Part shown: piece by piece, positions 36,108-45,353 of the stretch
How positions within the stretch are numbered: position 1 is the first letter of the stretch
How the letters are laid out: each line of letters begins with the position of its first letter
Assembly: GCA_963786765.1 (NCBI GenBank)
Contig: CAWBAJ010000013.1
Location: 1 to 64,000 of the forward strand
Direction: 5' to 3'
Source: DATKNA01 sp963786765
GTDB taxonomy: Bacteria; Actinomycetota; Actinomycetes; Actinomycetales; Kineosporiaceae
DNA: 64,000 bases
The notes under the pieces: model-generated
The model's database searches: none
The model's input: the letters and a program-made list of their open reading frames with translations, nothing else
What the model was told of the DNA's origin: nothing
Program-made: the position numbers and the translations under genes

Positions 36108-37141
36108 GCGCGCCCCTTGACGAGCACCTTCACGTCGCGGCCGCTCACCAGGTCGTCGATCGCCTGCGGCGCCTCGTCGATGGTCACGACGCGGGTCAGC
36201 AGCGGCCGGGGGTCGAACGCCCCGCTGGTGATCAGGCGCGCCGCGGTGTGCAGGTCGTCCCGGGAGTACACCCGCGTGCCGATCACCTCGAGCTCCTTGA
36301 ACGAGACGGCCTGCAGGTCGATCGGCGTGAGGCCGGGGTAGATGCCGACGACGACCACGCGGCCGCCGGGTGCCGCGAGGGCGCCGAGCCGGGCCGCCAC
36401 CGCGGGGTGCGAGGCGCAGTCGAAGACGACCGGCACCACATCGTCAGGGGGGTCCGGGGCTGAACCATCCTGGGGGTCAGTCACGTCCAGCCCGAGCCTC
36501 GAGGCCACCTCGCGGCGGGCCGGAGCCGTCTCGAGAATGCGGACGGACGCGGCGCCCGCCTGCCGCGCGGAGAGTGCGACGGCGAGCCCGACGGGGCCGG
36601 CACCGACCACGACGACGTCCTCTCCGAGGGCGAGCCGGGAGCGGCGGACGGCGCGGACGGCGACGGCCAGCGGCTCGGCGAAGGCGGCGGCGTCGAGGTC
36701 GGCGTCCGCGGGGAGCGGTACGAGCGACCCCTCGGGCACGGCGACCTGCTCCGCCGCCCCACCCGGGGCGTCGATGCCGAGCAGCTTCAGGTTCGCGCAC
36801 GTGTGCGGACGTCCCGCCAGGCAGGTCGCGCAGTGCCCGCACGGGAGCAGCGGGTTGACGACGACCGGGGTGCCGGCCGGCAGGACGCCTTCAACGGTCG
36901 TGGCGTCAGTGGCGAGCGTGCCGCTCATCTCGTGGCCGAGGACCAGACCGGGCACCGCCCGGGGGTGGTGGCCGGAGCAGATGTGCAGGTCGGTGCCGCA
37001 GAGGCCGCAGCGCGCGACGTCGACAACGACCCAGCCGTCCCGAGGCTGCGGGGGTGCGATGTCGACCGCGTGCACCTGGCCCGGGCCGTCCCACCGCAGC
37101 GCTCGCATCGTGTCGTCCTGCCCCTGCGTCGCGGTGGTCAT
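36104..37141 (-). CDS. zinc-dependent medium-chain dehydrogenase
   Basis: 345 residues: MRALRWDGPGQVHAVDIAPP, ARCGLCGTDLHICSGHHPRA, GHEMSGTL, structural-zinc PCGHCATCLAGRPHTC, and NAD fold GEDVVVVGAGPVGLAVALSA. Related to sorbitol/threonine-type dehydrogenases. ATG 37141 overlaps the previous stop (ATGA); a second Met 11 codons later is an alternative. Two such dehydrogenases in a row suggest sequential or alternative oxidations of related substrates. Confidence 0.87.
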   Translation of the reverse strand: MTTATQGQDDTMRALRWDGPGQVHAVDIAPPQPRDGWVVVDVARCGLCGTDLHICSGHHPRAVPGLVLGHEMSGTLATDATTVEGVLPAGTPVVVNPLLPCGHCATCLAGRPHTCANLKLLGIDAPGGAAEQVAVPEGSLVPLPADADLDAAAFAEPLAVAVRAVRRSRLALGEDVVVVGAGPVGLAVALSARQAGAASVRILETAPARREVASRLGLDVTDPQDGSAPDPPDDVVPVVFDCASHPAVAARLGALAAPGGRVVVVGIYPGLTPIDLQAVSFKELEVIGTRVYSRDDLHTAARLITSGAFDPRPLLTRVVTIDEAPQAIDDLVSGRDVKVLVKGRA

Positions 37142-38135
37142 GCCCGTACGCCCTTGGCCGGGGTGTTGACGGGAGAGCGCGGCGGGTCGCCGGCGAGCAC
37201 CCGGACGGCCTCGCGGGCGACCTCCGTCTTCAGGCTCACGAACGACTCCTCCGAGTACCAGGCGGCGTGCGGGGTCACGACGACGCGCTCGTGGGCGACG
37301 AGCCGGCGGCCGGCGTCGTCGGGCGGCTCGGCCGCGAGCACGTCGAGCCCGGCGCCCGCGACCCGGCCGTCGTCGAGCGCGGCGAGCAGGGCGACCGGGT
37401 CGACGAGGGCGCCGCGGGCGGTGTTGACGAGCACGAGCCCGGGCTTGACGCGCCGCAGCAGGGCGTCGTCGACGAGGTGCTCGGTCTCCGGGGTGAGGGC
37501 GAGGTGCAGGGAGATGACGTCGCTGGTGGTGACCAGTTCGTCCAGCGACACCCGGCGTATCGCGCTGCCGGGCTGCGGGCGGCCCTCGACGACGTCCACG
37601 CCGACGACGTCCATCCCGAACGCAGCGGCCCGCCGCCCGGCGACGGACCCGATCGCGCCGCAGCCGACGATCCCGAAGCGCAGCTCGGACAGGCGGCGCA
37701 GCGGTTTCGCCACGCGGTACTCCCACTGCCCCGCCCGCACGGACGCCGACAGCTCCGGGAGCCCCCGCAGCAGCGTCAACGCCAGCGCGACGGCGTGGTC
37801 CGCGACCTCCTCGGTGCCGTAGTCCGGCACGTTGGCCACCCAGACCCCGCGCTCGGCCGCGGCCGGCACGTCGACGTTGTCGACGCCGACGCCGTAGCGC
37901 ACGACGAGCCGGACGCCGGGAAGCGCGTCGAGGACCTCCGCGGTGATGGGCGCGTACTGGTTGCACGAGCACGGCGGCATCGGCCGCGCGTTCGATGACG
38001 TCCGCCGCCGTCCGGCACTCCTCGAGCCGCCACGGCACACCCGGCGGCGTCCAGGACCGCGGCCTCGGGAGCCATCGTCCCGTGGTCGCAGTCGGTGACG
38101 ACGACCGTCCCGGAACGTCCCGCGGCCGAGGTCAC
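37138..38135 (-). CDS. D-2-hydroxyacid dehydrogenase, with two apparent frameshifts
   Basis: About 331 residues after correction. N terminus from GTG 38135: TVVVTDCDHGTMAPEAAVLD; then, one base later from about 38040, VPWRLEECRTAADVIERAAD; then from about 37963 YAPITAEVLDALPGVRLVVR. NAD-binding FGIVGCGAIGSVAGRRAAAF, catalytic Arg in LVNTARGALVDPVALL, Glu in LDVLAAEPPDD and His in VVVTPHAAWYSEES. It reduces a 2-keto acid or oxidises a D-hydroxyacid with NAD(P). GTG overlaps the corrected stop of the dehydratase gene (GTGA), in line with the coupling seen along the operon. Confidence 0.82.
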
Positions 38136-39371
38136 TTCGACTCGCTGGTGCGCGGCGGGGCGCTGGCGTAGCGCCGACAAGGTGTCGTGGTCGAAGCCGG
38201 TGCCGAGCCCTGGGGAGTCCCCGAGCTGGACGAGCGCGCCGGCGTCCGGTTCGACCGGGCGGGTCAGCAGCTCGGTGCGCAGGCTGTTCGGGTTCTGGTC
38301 GAACTCCAGCAGCACGCTGTTGGGGATCGAGGCGATGAAGTGCAGGTTGGACACGACGCTTGCGGCCGTGGAGTAGACGTGCGGGACGCAGGCGAGCCCG
38401 GCCGCGTGCGCGAGCGCGGCCACCCTGCGGCACGCGGTGATCCCGCCGGTCCAGATGACGTCGGGCTGCACGATGTCGACCGCCCGGGTCTCGATCAGGT
38501 CCCGGAAGCCGGAGACCAGCGACTCCGTCTCGTACCCGCTGATCGGGGTGTCCAGCGCCGCGGCCAGGGCGGCGCTGCCGGCCCTGTCGTCGGTGAGCAC
38601 CGGCTCCTCGAACCAGGCGATGCCGAGCCGGTCGAACTCGCGGCCGGCGCGGAGGGCGGTGCCGGGGGTCCAGGCGTTGTTGGCGTCGACGGCGAGCGAG
38701 AAGTCGTCCCCGACGGCGGCGCGCACCGCGCGGACCCGCTCGAGGTCCTCGTGCAGTGTCACCGCGGCGAACTCGGGCCGGACCATGGAGGTGAGCGGGT
38801 TCAGCGGCGTGTCCGGCGTCCGGCCGACCTTCATCTTCCCGTGCCGGAACCCGCGGTCGGCGTAGCCCCGGAACTCCTCCGCCAGCTCCTTGGGACCCTT
38901 CCCCTCGAGGTAGAACCCGGCGCTGGCGTAGGCGGGGACGGCGTCGCGGTAGCCGCCGAGCAACCGGTACAGCGGCATCGCGGCGATCTGTGCGGTGATG
39001 TCCCAGACCGCGATGTCGATCCCGGACAGGGCCATGACCAGGGCGCCGCCGTTGCCGAGCTGGTGCGACGGCCAGAACATGCGCGCCCACAGGTACTCGG
39101 GGCGGGTCGGGTCCTGACCCAGCACGCGGGGCGCGAGCACGTCGTGGACGAGCGCCTCGACGGTGCCCGGCGAACCGCCGTAGATCGCCGACTCGCCGAT
39201 CCCGACCCGGCCGCTCTCGGTGGTCACCTCGACGAGGAGGGCCGCGCGGCTCGGGATGTAGTGCACGGCGTCGGCCATCGGTGCCTGGAGCGGGTAGTCG
39301 ACCGCGTAGGTCGTCACCGCGGCGATCCGGTCGACCGTCCGGCCGGTCTCGCCGGTCTCCACAGTGCTCAT
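38132..39371 (-). CDS. mandelate-racemase/enolase-superfamily acid-sugar dehydratase, frameshift near the end
   Basis: About 412 residues. Capping domain from TYAVDYPLQAPMADAVHYIP; barrel with the catalytic K-x-K motif in HGKMKVGRTP, metal ligands Asp in AVDANNAWTPG, Glu in AWFEEPVLTD and Glu in SGYETESLVS, then DIVQPDVIWTGG and His in CVPHVYSTAA. This is the mandelate racemase subgroup layout used by acid-sugar dehydratases (galactonate, rhamnonate, fuconate and others). Near 38172 one extra base shifts the frame; corrected it ends YASAPPRTSESK at 38132. Product: a 2-keto-3-deoxy sugar acid for the kinase and aldolase. Start ATG overlaps the iclR stop. Confidence 0.85.
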
Positions 39372-40168
39372 GACAGGAACCCCAGTCGGTTGGAAATGGT
39401 CATTGCGGCTGACAGGAGCAGCGGCACGACGGCGGGCCGCTTGGCCGGCATGCGCTCGGCGGGGCCGGCGATGGAGATCGCGGCGACGGGCCGCCCGCGG
39501 AAGTCGAAGATCGGTGCGCCGAGGCAGGAGACGCCCTCCTCGACCTCGACGTCGTCGATCGAGTAGCCGCGGTCGCGGGTGAGCGCGAGCTCGGGGCGCA
39601 GGGCGGCCGCGGTCAGCAGGGAGCGGCCGGTGAGCCGGACGTAGGTCATCCGTTCGAGCCGGTCCTGGAGCTCCGGTTCGGGCAGGAACGCCAGGTAGGC
39701 CTTCCCCAGGCTGGTGCAGTTCATCGGGCGACGTGTCCCCAGCCGGGCGGTCACCTTCACCGATCCCGGCCCGTCGTGCTGGTACACGTAGACCATCTCG
39801 TCACCCTGGGGGACCGCGAGGTTGACGGTCTCGCCGGCGGCCTGCGCCAGCGGGCCGAGCAGTGGCGGGGCGACGTGCATGAGGTCCATCTGGTTGAGCG
39901 CCGCGAGCCCGATGACCACCATCCTCGGCCCGAGCCGGTACCCGCCGGGCTTCCCGCTCTCCTGCAGGTAGCCGCCGGTGCGGAGCCGGTCGAGCAGCCG
40001 GTAGGTGGCGCTGCGGCTCAGGCCGAAGGCCTCCGTGACGGCGGCTGCGGTGACCTCGCCGCGCTCGCCGACGAACTGGACGATCGCCAGTCCCTTCTCC
40101 AGCGTCCCCCCACCTGCCGCACTCTCGGGACGTCCTCGCTCGCCCCCCACGTCGTCTCGAAGGGTCAT
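39368..40168 (-). CDS. IclR-family transcriptional regulator
   Basis: 266 residues. Winged helix: GTLEKGLAIVQFVGERGEVT, AFGLSRSATYRLLDRLRTGG; effector domain: ETVNLAVPQGDEMVYVYQHD, RRPMNCTSLGKAYLAFLP, DVEVEEGVSCLGAPIFDFRG. ATG 40168 overlaps the permease stop and its stop overlaps the dehydratase start, so it is embedded in the operon it most likely controls. Such regulators respond to a pathway acid. A GGGAC-N3-GTCCC palindrome upstream of the first operon gene (45233-45245) is a candidate site. Confidence 0.9.
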   Translation of the reverse strand: MTLRDDVGGERGRPESAAGGGTLEKGLAIVQFVGERGEVTAAAVTEAFGLSRSATYRLLDRLRTGGYLQESGKPGGYRLGPRMVVIGLAALNQMDLMHVAPPLLGPLAQAAGETVNLAVPQGDEMVYVYQHDGPGSVKVTARLGTRRPMNCTSLGKAYLAFLPEPELQDRLERMTYVRLTGRSLLTAAALRPELALTRDRGYSIDDVEVEEGVSCLGAPIFDFRGRPVAAISIAGPAERMPAKRPAVVPLLLSAAMTISNRLGFLS

Positions 40169-41202
40169 GCCACCCCCGCCCGGCGCCGCCGGCGCACGAT
40201 CCTCACCTGCAGTAGGACGACGACGAGGAGGAAGGCCCCGCGGATCACCGATTCCCAGTACTGGCTGATCGAGATGATGTGCTTGCCGTTCTCGAACGTG
40301 ATGAGGTTGAAGATCAGCTGGAGGAGCCCGACCCCGATGCCCGTGGCGAGGACCGAGCCCACGCCGCCGGTGAGGAGCGTGCCGCCGACGACGACGGCGG
40401 CGATCGCCGACAGCTCCCAGCCCAGGCCGGCACCTGTCGCGACGCTGCCCGTCTGCGAGGCGAGGAAGACGCCGGCGAGTCCGGCCAGCGCACCCGAGAT
40501 CACGTAGACGGCGGTCTTGACCAGGTCGACCCGCAGGCCCATGAGCCGCGACGCGTCCTCGTTGCCGCCGATCGCCAGCACCTGGCGCCCGAACGGCGTC
40601 CACCGGACGACGGCCGCGACGAGCAGGTACAGCAGGAGAACCACGAGCGCGGCCACGGGCAGACCGAGCAGCGACCACGACGCGAGGCCCTGGAACCCGC
40701 TGGAGGCGTCGGCGGTGACTCCGGCGTCGTGCGAGAGCTGGCCGGCGAGACCCCGCGCCTCCAGCAGCATCGCGAGGGTCACGATGAACGGCTGCAGGCG
40801 CAGCCTGGTCACCAGGAGCCCGTTCGCGAGACCTGCGACAGTGCCGACGCCGACCGCGGCGAGGGTGGCGACGAGCAGCCCGCGCTCGCTCTGCTGCGCG
40901 GCGACCACGCCGCCCAGCAGGGCGACACCGCCAACCGAGAGGTCGATGCCGCCAGTCATGATCACCAGAGTCATGCCGAGCGCCACGAGAGCGTACTTGG
41001 CGTCGTCCGCGAGCACGGACTGAGCGTTGAACCCCGTCGCGAACTGGTGGCCGTACCGCAGAGCGCCGAAGGCGAGCAACGCGGCGAGGACGACGGTGAT
41101 GACCGCGCCCTGGCTCTGCAGTGCCGAGACGACCCGGGCGCCGCCGATGCCGGTGCGCGGCGCGGAGGGGGCCGGCGTGGGTGAGGGAGTCGTCGTCGTC
41201 AC
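40165..41202 (-). CDS. ribose-type ABC sugar permease
   Basis: 345 residues, BPD_transp_2 (RbsC) family: eight to ten hydrophobic segments, DAKYALVALGMTLVIMTGGI, DLSVGGVALLGG, LQPFIVTLAMLLEARGLAG and GNEDASRLMGLRVDLVKTAVYVISGALAGLAG with the EAA-like loop. GTG 41202 has GGAGG at 7 nt; the nearer ATG is followed at once by a stop. It would pair with the permease encoded just upstream (18 nt gap). Confidence 0.9.
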   Translation of the reverse strand: MTTTTPSPTPAPSAPRTGIGGARVVSALQSQGAVITVVLAALLAFGALRYGHQFATGFNAQSVLADDAKYALVALGMTLVIMTGGIDLSVGGVALLGGVVAAQQSERGLLVATLAAVGVGTVAGLANGLLVTRLRLQPFIVTLAMLLEARGLAGQLSHDAGVTADASSGFQGLASWSLLGLPVAALVVLLLYLLVAAVVRWTPFGRQVLAIGGNEDASRLMGLRVDLVKTAVYVISGALAGLAGVFLASQTGSVATGAGLGWELSAIAAVVVGGTLLTGGVGSVLATGIGVGLLQLIFNLITFENGKHIISISQYWESVIRGAFLLVVVLLQVRIVRRRRRAGVA

Positions 41203-41219
41203 ATTCTCACCTCCATGAG

Positions 41220-42218
41220 TCACCTCGCGGTCCGTTGGACGTACAGGGCGGCGATGATCACGGCGCCCTGGACCATCTGGGCGATGTCCGTGGAGATGCC
41301 GTGCGCGATCAGCGTGTTCTGCAGCAGCAGCAGGGTGAGGGCGCCGATCAACGTGCCGCCGACGCTCATCCGCCCGCCGGTGAGCGGGATGCCGGCGACG
41401 GCGACGGCGGCGATCGCGGAGAGCTCGATGCCGAGGCCGGTGTTGTTCGCGTCCGAGGACGAGACGTTGGCGACGGTGATGAGCCCCACGATCCCTGCCA
41501 GCACGGCCGATGTGCAGTAGGCCAGCATCTTCGTCCGAGCGACGGGTACACCGGCGAGACCGGCGGAGCGCTCGTTGCCGCCGACCGCGAGGAGGTAGCG
41601 GCCGAGGGTGGTCCACCGCACGACCGCGAAGATGACGAGTGCGACGACCGCGCAGATGGCGACCTGCATCGGGAGCCCGGCGGCGCGGCCGAGGCCGACG
41701 GCCTGGAACAGCGGATCGTCGAAGTCCTGGAGGTTGCCGCCCGTGATGAGCTGGGCGATGCCGCGTCCGGCGATGAGCAGGATGAGCGTGGCGATGATCG
41801 GCTGGACGCCGAACCGGGCCACGAGTACGCCGTTGAACACCCCGCAGACGAGAGCCGCGAGCAGGGCGCCGCCCCAGGCCACGTACGCCCCGGCACCACT
41901 CACGATCAACAGCGCGCCGACCTGGCCGGCGATCGCCATGACCGAGCCGACGGAGAGGTCGATGCCGCCCGTCGAGATCACGAGCGCCATGCCCAGCGCC
42001 ACGATCGCGATCGGCGCCGCCTGCTGCAGGTGCGTGTTGACGATGGTCTGGAAGCTCAGGAAGAAGGGGGTGGCGATGGCGTTGTAGACGACCAGCACGA
42101 CGAGGACGGCGAGAGCGCCGTACCGCTGGGCGAGGCGTTGCCAGTTCGTGCCACGCCGGGGCGCCGGGGGGTCGGCGACCGGGGACGCCGTGGGGGCGTG
42201 GAGCAGGTCGTCGCTCAC
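41220..42218 (-). CDS. ribose-type ABC sugar permease
   Basis: 332 residues, RbsC family: QAAPIAIVALGMALVISTGG, IDLSVGSVMAIAGQVGALLI, FGVQPIIATLILLIAGRGIA, VGGNERSAGLAGVPVARTKM, and GTLIGALTLLLLQNTLIAHG. GTG 42218 has GGGAGG at 6 nt and overlaps the ATPase stop (GTGA). Two permeases with one double ATPase is the common actinobacterial arrangement for this importer class. Confidence 0.9.
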   Translation of the reverse strand: MSDDLLHAPTASPVADPPAPRRGTNWQRLAQRYGALAVLVVLVVYNAIATPFFLSFQTIVNTHLQQAAPIAIVALGMALVISTGGIDLSVGSVMAIAGQVGALLIVSGAGAYVAWGGALLAALVCGVFNGVLVARFGVQPIIATLILLIAGRGIAQLITGGNLQDFDDPLFQAVGLGRAAGLPMQVAICAVVALVIFAVVRWTTLGRYLLAVGGNERSAGLAGVPVARTKMLAYCTSAVLAGIVGLITVANVSSSDANNTGLGIELSAIAAVAVAGIPLTGGRMSVGGTLIGALTLLLLQNTLIAHGISTDIAQMVQGAVIIAALYVQRTAR

Positions 42219-43885
42219 GCGGCACCTCCCGTTCCGGTCGCCCCCGCGCCGCCGGCGTCCGCCGCCGATTCCGCCGCCGATTCCGCTGTCGACCCGGCTG
42301 CCGATCCAGCTGTCGACCCGGCTGCCGATCCAGCTGCCGATCCAGCTGCCGGGACCTGACCGGGGGTGACGCCCGCGGCGCTGCCGGTCGCCATGGCCTC
42401 GAGGATCCGGTCCTCCGCGATGTCGTCGCCCGCGAGCTCGGTGACGCTGCGCCCGTCGCGCAGCACGACGACGCGGTCGGTGTCGGCCACGAGTTCCTCC
42501 AGCTCCGACGACACGAGGAGCACGCCGAGACCGTCGTCCGCCAGGCGCCTGATGATCGATTGGATGTCCCGCTTCGCGCCGACGTCGATCCCGCGGGTCG
42601 GCTCGTCGAGGATGAGCAGTTCCGGGTCGGTGCACAGCCAGCGGGCCAGGATCACCTTCTGCTGGTTCCCGCCGGAGAGCTCCCGGATCGGCTGGTCGGC
42701 GTCCGCCAGCTTGATGCCGAGGGCCTTGACGAAGCGGTCGACCACCTCGCGCTGGCGCCCGCCGTCGAGAACCCCCTTGCGGGTGAGCCGGGGCAGGAGC
42801 GCGAGGGTGAGGTTCTCGCGCACCGACATCTCCGGCACTATCCCCTCGGTCTTGCGGTCCTCCGGGGTCAGGCCGAAACCCTGCCGGATGGCGTCGCGAG
42901 GCGAGCGCAGCCGGCTGGCCCGGCCCTTGATCTCGATCGTCCCGTCGTCGAGGGGGTCGGCGCCGAAGACCGCGCGTGCGGTCTCCGTGCGGCCCGAGCC
43001 GAGGAGGCCGGCGAGGCCGACGACCTCACCGCGGCGCACGTGGACGTCGACCCCGTCGAGCACCCGGCCGCGCCGGAGCCCCGTCGCCTGCAGGACGAGC
43101 GATCCCTCGGCGGCGCCCTCCTCGGCGCTGCGCCGGTGGCTGAGCTGCTCGGCGAGCTCCCGGCCCAGCATCATGGTCACGAGCTCGATCCGGCTCACGT
43201 CGCTCATCGGTGCGACGTGCACGGTCCTGCCGTCCCGCATGATCGTCACGCGGTCGCAGATGGCGTAGAGCTCGTCGAGCTTGTGGGAGACGAAGACCAC
43301 CGAGACGCCGTCCGCCTTGAGCCGGCGGATGACGCCGAAGAGCACCTCGACCTCCGCGTCCGCGAGCGAGGAGGTCGGCTCGTCCATGATGACGAGCTTG
43401 GCCTCGACCGAGACGGCCCGGGCGATGGCGGTGAGCTGCTGCGTCGCGACCGCGTAGCTGTTCAGGGGGCGCGTGACGTCGACGCTCAGGCCGAACGAGG
43501 CGAGGATGCGCGACGCCTCGGCGTTCATCCGGCCCCAGTCGATCAGTCCGAACCGGCGCGGCTCGCGGCCGAGGAATACGTTCTCGGCGAGCGAGCGGTA
43601 CCCGACGAGGTTGACCTCCTGGTAGATGGTGGCGATGCCGCCCAGCTGCGCCTCGTGCGGGCCCTTGAAGCGGACGGGGTGCCCATCGAAGACGATCTCG
43701 CCGGCGTCCCGCTCGTACACGCCGGTGAGGATCTTGATGAGGGTCGACTTGCCCGCGCCGTTCTGGCCGATGAGGGCGTGCACCTCGCCGCGCCGGACCT
43801 CGAAGTCCGCCTCGCGCAGGGCGGGCACGCCGTTGAAGGCCTTGTCGACACCGGTCATCGACAGCAGGACGTCGTCAGCGGCCAT
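42215..43885 (-). CDS. ribose-type ABC sugar ATP-binding protein (two ATPase domains)
   Basis: 556 residues from ATG 43885. First domain: Walker A GQNGAGKSTLIK, degenerate signature YAVATQQLTAIARA, Walker B VIMDEPTSSL. Second domain: Walker A-like GLLGSGRTETARA, signature LSGGNQQKVILARW, LLILDEPTRGIDVG. This is the RbsA/MglA layout. The last 50 residues are an Ala/Gly/Ser-rich tail coded by short tandem DNA repeats (about 42255-42360), absent from typical family members. Energises uptake with the two permeases. Confidence 0.92.
   Translation of the reverse strand: MAADDVLLSMTGVDKAFNGVPALREADFEVRRGEVHALIGQNGAGKSTLIKILTGVYERDAGEIVFDGHPVRFKGPHEAQLGGIATIYQEVNLVGYRSLAENVFLGREPRRFGLIDWGRMNAEASRILASFGLSVDVTRPLNSYAVATQQLTAIARAVSVEAKLVIMDEPTSSLADAEVEVLFGVIRRLKADGVSVVFVSHKLDELYAICDRVTIMRDGRTVHVAPMSDVSRIELVTMMLGRELAEQLSHRRSAEEGAAEGSLVLQATGLRRGRVLDGVDVHVRRGEVVGLAGLLGSGRTETARAVFGADPLDDGTIEIKGRASRLRSPRDAIRQGFGLTPEDRKTEGIVPEMSVRENLTLALLPRLTRKGVLDGGRQREVVDRFVKALGIKLADADQPIRELSGGNQQKVILARWLCTDPELLILDEPTRGIDVGAKRDIQSIIRRLADDGLGVLLVSSELEELVADTDRVVVLRDGRSVTELAGDDIAEDRILEAMATGSAAGVTPGQVPAAGSAAGSAAGSTAGSAAGSTAESAAESAADAGGAGATGTGGAA
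42255..42360. repeat. short tandem repeats coding the ATPase tail
   Basis: Repeated units of the type GCTGTCGACCCGGCTGCCGA and GCTGCCGATCCA encode AGSAAGSAAGSTAGSAAGST in the C-terminal tail. Slippage of such repeats would change tail length in frame. Confidence 0.7.
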
Positions 43886-43916
43886 CGGTCCCCCTTCGCG
43901 TCGGTCTGTGGCGACC

Positions 43917-43969
43917 TGTGTCCCCTCATCGTGATCGTTCACTGGAAATGACCACGATGAGGGGACACA
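43917..43969 (-). terminator. 17-bp perfect hairpin between the binding-protein and ATPase genes
   Basis: TGTGTCCCCTCATCGTG (43917-43933) and CACGATGAGGGGACACA (43953-43969) form a perfect stem with a 19-nt loop. It lies 3' of the binding-protein gene and 5' of the ATPase gene. Such intra-operon hairpins usually raise the level of the binding-protein mRNA by partial termination or 3'-end protection. No U-tract follows. Confidence 0.75.
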
Positions 43970-44027
43970 CGTCGGGTGCGTGGGATGCCGCGGCCGGCGG
44001 GAGGCGCCGGCCGCGGCATCGTCGCCG

Positions 44028-45135
44028 TCAGAAGGCGGTGTTGAGCAGCTGCGCGGCGTTCTGCTCGTTGAAGAGGCGGTCGGTGTTGATCAGAGCGACC
44101 GGCGTGGGCTGCCCGCTGGCGTACTGCTCCATCGTGTCGAAGGCCTTCGGGCCGAAGTGCGGGGAGCACTCGACGACGGTGTACAGCTCGCCCTTCGTGA
44201 TGGCGGAGAGCCCGTCCTTCTCGCCGTCGATGCTCACGAGCTTGATGTCCTTGCCCGGCGCCTTGCCGGCCGCCTTGATCGCGGCGATGGCGCCGATGGC
44301 CATCTCGTCGTTGTGCGCGTAGATCGCGGTCGCGTCGGGGTGCGACTGCAGCAGCGTCTGCGCGACCGAGCGGCCCTTGACGCGCGTGAAGTCGCCGTCC
44401 TGGCTCGCGATGATCTGCATGCCGGGGCAGGCCTTGATCGCCTCGTCGAAGCCCTTCTTGCGGTCGATGGCCGGGGAGGCACCGGTGGTGCCCTCGAGCT
44501 CGATGATCTTGCCGTTGCCGTTGAGGGCGTTCGCCATGGCCCAGGCCGCCCGCTTGCCCTCCTGGACGAAGTCGGACGTCATGACGGAGACGAAGTCCGT
44601 TCCCGGCTTGGCGACCTTGTGGTCGACGTCGCGGTCGACGAGGAACACGGGGATGCCCGCCTTGCCGGCGTCGACGACGACGTTGCCGAGCTGCTCGGTG
44701 ATCGGCGCGATGAACAGCGCGTCGGGCTTCTGGGCGATGAGGCCCTTGATGTCCTGGATCTGCTTCGCCTGGTCGTTGTTCGCGTCAGTCACCGTGAGCT
44801 TCCAGCCGCGCTTGGAGGCTTCGTCCTTGAAGCTCGCGGTCTCGGCGAGACGCCAGGGGTTGTTGCTCGCGTTCTGGCTGAAGGCGACGTTGTAGGTGCT
44901 CTTCTTGGTGAGCTTCGGCGCGCCGGTGGCGTTCGCCACGCCCGACGGCGGCGCGGAGTTGCCTGGGTCGGGAGCGCCCACGAGGGGACAGTTGGCAGGC
45001 CTGCGTGCTGCCGCCGCCGCCGGCCGCGGCCGAGGTGGTGGTGGTGCTGTTGCTGGAGCCGGTGGAGCAGGCGGTGAGGAGTGCGGACGCCACAGCGGCA
45101 GTCCCCAGCACGCCCATCGTCTTGGTGATCTTCAC
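44028..45135 (-). CDS. sugar ABC substrate-binding lipoprotein, one apparent frameshift
   Basis: About 368 residues after correction. Signal and lipobox VASALLTACSTG (lipid on Cys), Ser/Thr/Gly linker, then the RbsB-type domain: KSTYNVAFSQNASNNPWRLA, PITEQLGNVVVDAGKAGIPV, LVDRDVDHKVAKPG, TAIYAHNDEMAIGAIAAIKA, LVSIDGEKDGLSAI. A shift at about 44995 separates the two parts; removing one base joins QAC to NCPLVGAPDPG. GTG 45135 follows GAGGAG. First gene of the operon; it delivers the sugar or sugar acid to the importer. Confidence 0.88.
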
Positions 45136-45220
45136 ATGTCTCCTCAGGGATCGACGCCGGCTCGCCGTCGAGACCGGTCCGGGAGTCCGGGTCCTGCTGC
45201 CGATGCCTGGGCTGTCGTCA

Positions 45221-45245
45221 GTCCCGCTTTTTGGGACACCGTCCC
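45221..45245. promoter_or_regulatory. candidate operator upstream of the sugar-acid operon
   Basis: GTCCC-N7-GGGAC-ACC-GTCCC gives two overlapping inverted repeats about 90-110 nt before the binding-protein start. The core GGGACACCGTCCC (45233-45245) is a perfect dyad. It could bind the IclR regulator of the operon; that is inference from position. Confidence 0.4.
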
Positions 45246-45353
45246 GAACTCCGGAACAAACTAGGGAGGCATTCGCGGCGAGCACAAGGACGAGTCCGGT
45301 AACGGCTGCGTAACGAACCACCCGATGTGGGTGAGGTGGACACGCGTGGATCT

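Noticed and set aside
37776..38131. Apparent fusion of the enolase-type dehydratase with the hydroxyacid dehydrogenase in one frame
   Set aside because: The fusion arises from an extra base near 38172; the corrected frame gives a normal stop overlapping a GTG start.
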